From assembly GCA_034766995.1 (NCBI GenBank), contig CM068313.1:34626496-34690495 (forward strand): DNA of 64,000 nucleotides, in the 5' to 3' direction. The notes below the pieces were generated by a model, which worked only from the letters and a program-made list of their open reading frames with translations, searched no databases and was not told the origin of the DNA. Below are positions 56,062-64,000 of this stretch, one piece after another (the stretch's first letter is position 1; each line of letters begins with the position of its first letter). The translations under genes were made by a program, and so were the position numbers. The DNA comes from Acanthacorydalis orientalis (Eukaryota; Arthropoda; Insecta; Megaloptera; Corydalidae).

Positions 56062-56542
56062 CACGTATGCGTATACATACACAAAAGAAACTGCAATTCG
56101 TTTTCTAATAAAATAACACATTTCTAAAACAATCTTATAATTAAATCGAAGTTATACTTTTGTTATAAATATGGAATTCTTTTCATTCTCAAAATTTATA
56201 ATTTAAATATAAAGTAATATTACAACTGCTTTATTATTTTGAATCTGAATGAAAGTAGTAAAAGAAAATTCCATTAAAAATATTATTTTTTGATCAATAT
56301 TTAAATTACACTAATTATATTTTCATTTTATTTATATTTAATATTTTAATGTTACCCGTATGCAAAAATAAAACATACTTTCGTATTCAGTATAGAATAA
56401 TATTATACTTTAAATTAAAATATGTAAAAATTACAAATGTTTTCATTTAATTTACATTCTCAAATTTATTGTCGATATATTGCCAAATGTATATTTGTTA
56501 GTACATGATTTTTTAAAATATTATTTTTTGAAGCAATTTTAG

Positions 56543-56590
<48 letters not shown>

Positions 56591-56828
56591 CATTAGACAC
56601 ACTCTCAAAACAATCGTAACATGAATTAAATTCGCACAAATTAAAAATAAACTTACCATTGTATTCACTAAACAATTTACGTATAAGCACAAAAAAATAA
56701 AATTTCACCGCGAACTCGATTTTTTGGTATAAAAAAAACGCACCAGTACTTCAACTAGATTGAAATTGTATGTTTGCAGATTTTAAACTTCTAGTAATAT
56801 CAGTGCATTGTCGTTATAATATCAAATA

Positions 56829-56922
56829 CAAGAAGTCACGACGAATCTTAAAAAGGGTGGGATCATCTGGTGGGACAGCTTCATTCCCCACCCAGATCGT
56901 GCAGAGTATTCGTGCTTCTTAA
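56829..56922. other. G+C-rich hairpin island
   Basis: About 94 bp of roughly balanced base composition in very A+T-rich surroundings. The ends are inverted (AAGAAGTCACGACGAAT against ATTCGTGCTTCTT), and GGGTGGGA at 56855-56862 can pair with TCCCCACCC at 56885-56893. Short open frames cross it on both strands. It could be a structured RNA, a relic exon or a transposon fragment. I cannot decide which. Confidence 0.4.
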
Positions 56923-57124
56923 TTAATATTTCATTCTGTATATATGATTTAAGTATTATGTGGGGCGTTTACGATATTTTGAAGGTGAAATAACTTTTAT
57001 TAGATGATATATCTGACAGATGAATGATGAGATATCAATTAGAATCAATTTGTATTAGAAATGTAGCAAAATGACTGTTGCTATTAATAAATAATTTTAC
57101 AACCAAAAAAGTAATTTGATACCT

Positions 57125-57189
<65 letters not shown>
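57125..57189. repeat. (TA)n microsatellite
   Basis: About 60 bp TA repeat in the gene-free region upstream of the ZNF143-type gene. Confidence 0.95.
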
Positions 57190-57194
<5 letters not shown>

Positions 57195-57613
57195 CTTATA
57201 TAATAACAATATTCTACAATAACAAATGTTCCATTACAAAACAAAAATTACGTAAATTACCTCTAAGTGTATACAATTATCGATTATTGTACACATTTAA
57301 CAATTCTCAAACAGTAACATACATAGAATAAAAAATTTTAAAATAACGTTGATTTCGAATATAATATCTTTTAGACTTATTAAAGTTTTTATAGTAATAA
57401 TAAAAAAATGCTCTGTAATTGAGGAAATGTACGAATTCTAAAAAATGAAAAAGTATATATTGTACGGCTGGATAACTGGAACTTGTTAACGACAGAATAC
57501 AACCATCTGGACACTAACAACAATTATTCCTAGCGTACAGCTCCATCTCTTAACTTTAATTTACATTCTTTTGTTTTATAAATGCTTATCCTGTTGCATA
57601 TCTATTTTTTTTT

Positions 57614-57617
<4 letters not shown>

Positions 57618-57686
<69 letters not shown>
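57618..57686. repeat. (TA)n microsatellite
   Basis: About 68 bp TA repeat. Confidence 0.95.
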
Positions 57687-57687
<1 letters not shown>

Positions 57688-58081
57688 ACTATATGATATG
57701 TAAAATCAACAAAAATATATTCATAGCAATTAAGACCGCATACCAAATAATAATAAATCTGAAAACAATTTTAATACTTTTCAATAACGACCGTTTAACT
57801 TCGACAATTTTCCATAATAAATATAATAAAAATACTTGTATAAAATTAACTATTAATACCATTAATTATTAATACTTTCTATTATATAATTTAATATATT
57901 TTGAACAATTATTTAAAACTGAAACATTACTAATAAGCGTAAATATAATAAATGTTATAAAATCAATAAATAAATTTAAATTGTTTATCAAAGCTCTAAC
58001 TCCTAGTAGCTTTTAAAAATCCAAAGATATTTCAATTTCTGCTCATTAGTTCAGTTTTGCTGTATGTTTAATATATCTACC

Positions 58082-58197
<116 letters not shown>

Positions 58198-58297
58198 CAT
58201 AGATAAAAGCAAAGCTAAGACTATCTATATGTGTATAGTTTTTTTTTATACCAAACGTTGGTAACAAGTAAACTCGAGAATCGAAGAAGTGACAGAA

Positions 58298-58370
58298 AGC
58301 GTTGATTTCTGGGTGATTGAAATATTTCGCTGCATGAGATTATGGGTAATATTTCCCAACACTCTTTTAT
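58298..58370 (-). promoter_or_regulatory. Promoter with Staf/ZNF143 sites upstream of the ZNF143-type gene
   Basis: Minus strand 58348..58331 reads TACCCATAATCTCATGCA, 16 of 18 against the Staf site as I recall it (YWCCCRNMATSCMYYRCR). Minus strand 58315..58298 matches 14 of 18 (CACCCAGAAATCAACGCT). A third, plus-strand TTCCCAACACTC at 58353-58364 matches only the first half. The block is more G+C-rich than its surroundings and ends about 120 bases before the proposed start codon. The sites suggest that the gene product regulates its own gene. Confidence 0.5.
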
Positions 58371-58488
58371 GCACTGCTTACAAAACGCGCAAACTATTAA
58401 AGCGCTAAAAAATAGAGCCCCTCTTTTGCATGTATTAATGTGTTTACAAAAAATATTATCCATATTGCCATTTTAATTTTACAATATT

Positions 58489-61400
58489 ATGCGTTATCGA
58501 ATTAATAAAAATATATATGGTACATATATAAAAACTTTCGAAATTTTCTAAACTTACAGTAGTAAATATTGAAAATATTTATTTTTTTTATATGCAATTA
58601 CATATTAAACTAAGTTTAAAATATGTTTTTGTTGCTGTAAATGTAGATGCACAACAATCTTCCTCAACAATTGAATGTATCACAAGTTTATCAGAAGATA
58701 ATCCTCAAATATTACAATACTGTCAAATTATTCCTGATGATTATGACAAAAATGATATAGTATATATTACATATGATACTGAAACTGATGATAATAGTTT
58801 ACTAAAATTAGAAGAAGACAACATAGAAATTTTGAAAGTAGACAATAGTGATAATGTACAAATATTTCAAAATGAACATAATCAAGAATCACTTCAAGAG
58901 GAAAATGAAAGCCAGTTAATAGATGTATCAAATTTGGAACCAGTAGCATTAATTGATGGATCTAAAGCATTTCTAGCTCGGAATCCTCCTGGTATATTAT
59001 TTGTATTTAAATTTAAAACCTTATTTTGAACAATTTTTTGTGGATATTATTTTATACATCTAACATATTTTGTTAAATTACATTGAAAAAAATATATTTT
59101 GTCATTTTAGAAATCATCAAGTCATCAGAAATACCTGAAGGTACTATGTTATTACAAGGCTGTACAGAAATATTGAAAACAGACTCATCTGATGATCAGT
59201 TTATTGAAGAATCAATTGCAATTGAAAATGATGATAATAGAAAAACATTTCAGTTATTAGGTAATATATTTATAATTTGTTATACATACTATTTAGTTTT
59301 TTTTTTGACAATAAAAAATAACTACTAGATTAAATAGATAAAAGGTATATAACACACAAATATATTTAAAATTAATTTATGTTTGACATCCATTACTTGT
59401 AATTATATAATATTTACAGTTACCTTATACATTTTGATATAAAAGGTAAAATAAATTCTATTTTAATATAATAATAAGTTTGATTTATTGAATTGACTAC
59501 TAAAAAAATTCATAATACATGATGCTAATTTAATATTTCATTAGCAAGTTACATTAACTCTGTTATTTGCCTTTCAATTCATTGTTATAAAATTTAAAAA
59601 AAATACATTTCTTAACTATTTCTTTACAGGTTTCTCTTCTATATATTTATGTTAATGGAGTAGATATACTAAAATCATATTTGAGTAACAATTTAATAAT
59701 TTGTAGGTAAAAATTTTCAACAAGTTCAGCTTGAAGATGGTACATTTGCAATAATTGAAATTCATTTATTTGATTCAAACAATCCAGAAAGAATTTTACC
59801 AGATGATAATGAAGATAATGAAAGTAGTGTAGCATTGTATGAAACAAAAAAACCAATTAAAAAAAATAAATTATATTTATGTACACATGAAGGATGCAGT
59901 AAAGCATACACAACATTTCATCATTTGAAGGTAATTAAATGAAACTGCTAATATTATTGATATAAATAATTGAAAAGTGAAAGTGAAACTTGAAATTATT
60001 TTTGAAAGTCTAAATTTTTAACAAAAAAAATGCAAAAACAAATAAGTATATTTGAGAATGAAATTTTACTTTTGAAGGTTCATGATAGATCTCATACAGG
60101 AATACGACCTTATCAATGTCGTGATCCTAATTGTGGGAAAGCATTTGCTACTAGTTATTCATTAAAAACACATCTACGTACTCATTCGGGAGAGAAGCCA
60201 TATGCTTGTACAACATGCCCTAAACGATTTAAAACTTCAGGCGATTTACATAAACATACTAGAATACATACAGGTAATATCCTATTATTATAACTGTTAC
60301 AACTTTTATTGATTTTAATACTTGAAAAACTAATAGTTTTTTACAATGAATATTATCACAATTACAATATTTTTTATTTAAAGAAAAATACTCATTTATA
60401 AGAGTACACACACACACACAAGTAATAATTACATGTTTAAAACAGATATGAACTTTTATATTTTGTTGTAAGTAAAAATAAAATTCTTAATTCAGTAAGT
60501 ACAAATTAATGCCATTGTATTAAATACCTGCTCTAAGGAATTGTTTACAAATATTTTTATATTACTTTTTACTTTATGTTTTATGTAAAACCACCATCGA
60601 AAGTAGGTAATCAATTTTAAATTCATCAGTATTTAAAAAAAACATGTTTTTTGAAGGTATTAATTTTTAAATTTTAGGTGAACGGCCATTTCATTGCTTA
60701 ATAGAAGGATGTAATATGTCATTTACAACTTCAAATATTCGAAAAGTTCATATGCGTACTCATACAGGAGAAAGACCATTTCATTGTCCAGAAAATGGTT
60801 GTGGAAAAGCTTTTTCTTCTGCCACTAACTATAAAAATCATCTTCGTGTTCATAGTGGAGAAAAACCATATGTGTGTAAAGAACCAGTAAGGATATTAAT
60901 TAAATTATATACTAATCACCCAATACATAATTATTAAAAATTATAAATTAAAAATAAGTTAATCATACAAATTTTTCACTCTATATTCAACTTTGTTTGT
61001 AAAACAGTAATCATCTAATTTTCATAAATGATAATATTTTTTCTGCAATACTGTATTCTTATTTAAGCATATAAATATAATTGAAATATACAAAATATAG
61101 AAACTTTTAATGCTTTTATTTTCAATTTTAGAATTGTGGTAAAAGATTTACTGAATATTCATCATTATATAAACACCAACTTGTACATTCACAAGAAAAT
61201 CATAATGTGTGTAATTTGTGTGGCAAAAACTATCGTCAAATATCTACATTACGATCACACAGAAGAACAGTACACGGAATAAAAAACGAAACAGATGTTA
61301 TTTTAACAGGAGTTGTTGATGAACAAATAAAAAATAATATGAATTTAAATAATCCAGATTCACCTGTACAGTTCACATTATTAAAAACAAACAATGATAA

Positions 61401-61494
61401 TCAAGATATTAATAATGATATAGATGATGAAAATGTTAAGCAAATTCAGATTGGAAGGATATGTTATATTAATGCTTCTAATTTGAATTTATAA
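58489..61494 (+). CDS. ZNF143: ZNF143/ZNF76 (Staf) zinc-finger transcription factor
   Basis: Exons 58647-58991, 59111-59260, 59707-59930, 60078-60273, 60678-60886 and 61132-61494 join in unbroken frame with GT-AG borders. The best first exon is 58489-58519 (ATGCGTTATCGAATT..., donor G|GTACAT, phase matching), giving 505 residues. The N-terminal half is acidic and contains [12 protein letters not shown] (about 179-190), the repeated activation motif of ZNF143. Seven C2H2 fingers follow: about 231-256, 262-286, 292-314, 320-344, 350-374, 380-404 and 410-433. The stretches [40 protein letters not shown] and [11 protein letters not shown] are diagnostic of this family. The vertebrate factor activates snRNA, tRNA-Sec and many mRNA promoters. 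The C-terminal tail is acidic and shorter than in vertebrates. Finger 3 has a two-residue Cys-Cys spacing. AATAAA at 61608. Only the start exon is uncertain. Confidence 0.93.
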
Positions 61495-62159
61495 TTTACA
61501 TGCACTTTTTTAGTAATCATATTGACGTAACAGCATTTAATGGTAAAATGCTTGTAAGTTTTTAAAATTAATTATTAGTTTAATGAATGAAATTGTTTTA
61601 CTCCAAAAATAAAATAATATAGTCATGGTGCTATAATGAAATACAGTTGTTATGTAATTTACAGTCATTTAAAAATGTGATTTTATATGTAGAAAAGAAA
61701 TACATCTTGATCTATGTACATAGTCTTAAAAAGATAATATATGTAAACTGTTGTATTTTAGTTATATTATTTTTATTTATTTAACTTTTGTAATTAATGA
61801 TAATAAATGTTATCCAGAGTATAAAATTAAAACTTATTTTAATTTTATACTTTTATACTTGTTGTTCTTAAAACTTGTTTAAAGAATTATTTATTATTTT
61901 GTTTATTAATATAGTGATGTTAATAAAAATCTAAAAAAAATCACTGTATGTATATATTCCAAAAATAAATAAATATCAATATTATTTTAATTTTGTCGTT
62001 AATAGAAAAAATCTAGACACTTTAGATTTAGTAATAGAGATTATTTTACAAATATGACTTTAATGTCATATTTTATATATTTTTTACTTCATGCAAAAAT
62101 ATTTGTTGAAGTATTTTTCATTAATATGAAAAGTTCATGAAGAAAGTTATTTTTACATA
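61495..62159. other. ZNF143 3' flank and ferritin promoter/leader
   Basis: Contains AATAAA signals (61608 and later) for the ZNF143-type gene and then the upstream region of the ferritin gene. A perfect 9-bp stem with 6-nt loop (AAATATGAC / GTCATATTT, loop TTTAAT) lies at 62050-62073. It lacks the CAGUGN loop and bulged C of an iron-responsive element. Confidence 0.6.
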
Positions 62160-62786
62160 ATGGTATGTCTTGGGAAATCATTTTGTGATATTATAAAATT
62201 CCAAATTCCAATAAAAAAATATTTAAGTTCACCAACATTTACTCAATTAAACTCTAAAAATTACAGTATACTAAATTTTCTAACATCAAATCAAATTACT
62301 TATTCCAATAATCCTGTCCGAAAGAATATTGAATTTCATGTAGGTACACAAAAATGTTTTTCATTAAACCCTGTACTTTACTTAAAACAAACTCCAATTA
62401 ATCTAAAAACTAAAAATCAACTCTCAAAAAGACCATATTCATCAAGAAAAGATAGAGAATCACTAAAACAAAATGGTAAAAATGGATTTTGTACTGATAC
62501 GGAGAATATTTTAAATGAACAAATACAAATAGAACTAAATGCAGCATATGCATACTTTTCAATGGCTTGCTACTTTGGAAGAAATGAAATTGCACTAAAA
62601 GGCTTTGAGAAATTTTTTTTTCAAATGCATAATGAAGAAATTAATCATGCAAAATTATTTGTACACTATATGAACTTGAGAGGTGGTCATGTGAACATTT
62701 GTTCTATTCAGTTTCCTGAAAATAACAACTGGGATACAATGACATCTTTGAACACTGGATTAGAAATGGAAAAAATTGTAAAACAG
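62160..62786 (+). CDS. Fer3HCH: Mitochondrial ferritin heavy chain, first exon (partial)
   Basis: The first 209 codons end at the donor CAG|GTAGTT, and the rest lies beyond the window. Residues 1 to about 105 form a long basic, Ser/Asn-rich leader with few acidic residues, as in a mitochondrial targeting sequence. The ferritin fold begins at about 112 with CTDTENILNEQIQIELNAAY. Ferroxidase-centre residues of the H type are present: E125, Y132, E160, H163 and E204 (equivalents of human FTH E27, Y34, E62, H65 and E107). The last one (Q141) would be in the missing exon. The RGGHV strand-loop after helix B is also typical. Insect Fer3HCH is the mitochondrial, non-secreted ferritin that oxidises and stores iron. 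No iron-responsive element is seen upstream, as expected for this type. The leader is longer than I would expect, so a later Met might be used. Confidence 0.9.
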
Positions 62787-62871
62787 GTAGTTATTTTTTT
62801 TAAATTACAAAAAATTAACAAAATTTACTAATGAAATTATTTACTGAAATACGGTAAATATTGAATGTATT

Positions 62872-62919
<48 letters not shown>

Positions 62920-63293
62920 CAGATAATATAACATATAAGCATTTATTTTAAATTATAAAAAACAAGTCAATTTCCATGATCGTATGTATTCTTAGTTTTT
63001 AACTGTTTTTATCAAATTACAGCAGTTTCATTTTTATGTAATCTACATTAAGTACATTCACGACAGTAAAATTCACAGTTCATTGCATATACCCCATGTA
63101 TATACATGCCCTATTACAAAAAATGCTAAAAACCACAATTAAATTACAAATACAGACAACATTTTATTAAACTTTTATAACAGATAAATGTTTATCATAC
63201 TTATGATAACTAGCACATACTTTTCTATATAAATATTCTAATTATCTTTCGTTCCCCTTTAATTATCACTTTCTTGCTATTTTGCTAATAACC

Positions 63294-63328
<35 letters not shown>

Positions 63329-64000
63329 GTGTGTGTGTAATAAAAACAAATATAGATTCATTAGGCAAAGAAATTGAAAAGTATTACAATGAAAAATGTT
63401 ATACCAATCTACACTAATGCGTACATTGTTAATATTATAACGAATTACAAATTTATTTGAAAATTTTAGACATATTTTTTCTAAACTTAAAATAAATCGT
63501 TCCGAGAAAAAAATAACTCTTGTACATTACATACATTTGATATAGGAATATGGTCAACATAGATAAAAGACTCTTCTGTTGGTCAGTGATCTCCAAGCTT
63601 TTTGACTGTCACCCCTATGATAATTAAAATAAACAGCACGTATCCCTGATGTATGTCATATTGATTTATTTATAAATTATGGGTATATTTGCATAGACTC
63701 ACAGATAGGAATATTTATTTATTTAGTAAAAATATAAAACCATTCTATAATTCAAACAAGAATATTATTTATCGTTGATCAGGGATACATTTACCTACCA
63801 CACTTCTTGTACAATAAAACTATGTATAAAGATCAAATATATCAACATGTCAACAATGGCGATTATTTTGTAAGTATTTTAATACAAAAATAAACACCAA
63901 AATTACTAAAATCAATATTCATCTATATACCAAATCTTAATAAATTACATTTGCCATGTTTTTATCACATGAAACAAGTCAGTTGATTTTTCTATTTTCT
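62787..64000. other. First intron of the ferritin gene
   Basis: No ferritin second exon (QSLLELHK-like start) is visible, so the intron exceeds 1.2 kb. It holds TA arrays at 62872-62917 and 63296-63339 (ending in TG) and the possible hAT fragment at 63584-63788. Confidence 0.65.
63584..63788 (+). mobile_element. Possible hAT-type transposon fragment
   Basis: CAGTGATCTCCAAGCTTTTT, followed by GACTGTCACCCCTATGATAA, resembles the end of many hAT elements (CAGTGGTCTCCAA...-like). Within it GTATCCCTGAT (63640-63650) and ATCAGGGATAC (63778-63788) form a perfect 11-bp inverted repeat. The opposite terminal repeat is not found, so this is a fragment or a misreading. Confidence 0.3.

Larger units (their letters stand above)
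48801..56828. other. Gene-free, microsatellite-dense stretch
   Basis: About 8 kb without a supportable exon. TA-type arrays at 49160-49195, 49444-49494, 50831-50884, 51727-51797, 52205-52260, 52894-52965 (TA/TG), 53374-53395, 53942-53967 (TA/GA), 55759-55798 (TA/TG), 56019-56084 and 56543-56587. Other small features: a three-copy minisatellite at 53623-53668; direct repeats of CCTAGGTC near 52841 and 52863; an 8-bp hairpin ATAGCCGT/ACGGCTAT at 55086-55108. Confidence 0.6.

Noticed and set aside
58353..58370. Third Staf site in the ZNF143 promoter
   Set aside because: Only about 12 of 18 positions match, and the second half of the site is absent.
58221..58463. 80-codon minus-strand frame over the ZNF143 promoter
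   Set aside because: It overlaps the promoter block and has no recognisable domain. Its reading capacity comes from the local rise in G+C.
62050..62073. Iron-responsive element in the ferritin leader
   Set aside because: The stem is perfect and the loop has six bases, but the loop reads TTTAAT, not CAGTGN, and there is no bulged C. Mitochondrial ferritins usually lack the element.

Overview
The window is strongly A+T-rich eukaryotic DNA (roughly three quarters A+T by eye). It has GT-AG introns, multi-exon genes, decayed mariner transposons and about 55 long (TA)n microsatellites. The gene content points to an insect: a mitochondrial H-type ferritin of the Fer3HCH kind, a GPI-anchored Ly6 protein of the quiver/sleepless group, a p60 katanin and a ZNF143/Staf zinc-finger factor. 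I favour Hymenoptera, but the sequence does not prove it.

Layout. 1-811 (minus): 5' end of an unrecognised basic, proline-rich, probably nuclear protein, with a compact promoter. 1077-2519 (minus): single-exon katanin p60 ATPase, divergent from the next gene. 2642-8461 (plus): seven-exon transmembrane protein with two Ig domains (FAM187A-like), whose second intron holds a decayed pogo/Tigger-type element. 9350-14103 (plus): three-exon Ly6/three-finger protein. 16498-23599 (minus): three-exon, cysteine-free secreted protein with a possible prohormone cleavage/amidation site; its large first intron holds an internally deleted mariner. 23600-58297: about 35 kb with no gene I can support. It holds a second deleted mariner, a near-full-length but broken mariner, dozens of (TA)n arrays, several hairpins (one very like a pre-miRNA), an orphan TATA-type promoter candidate and a short protein-like relic. 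58489-61494 (plus): ZNF143/ZNF76 (Staf) orthologue with seven C2H2 fingers. 62160 to beyond 62786 (plus): first exon of a mitochondrial ferritin heavy chain, whose intron runs off the window.

Links between parts. The promoter of the ZNF143-type gene carries a strong match to the binding site of ZNF143 itself, plus a weaker one, suggesting autoregulation. The promoter of the first gene has an equally strong match next to a perfect E2F site. The exon chains of the five multi-exon genes were rebuilt by hand. Where a gene is complete, the spliced length is an exact multiple of three with continuous frame, which is the main support for the splice sites.
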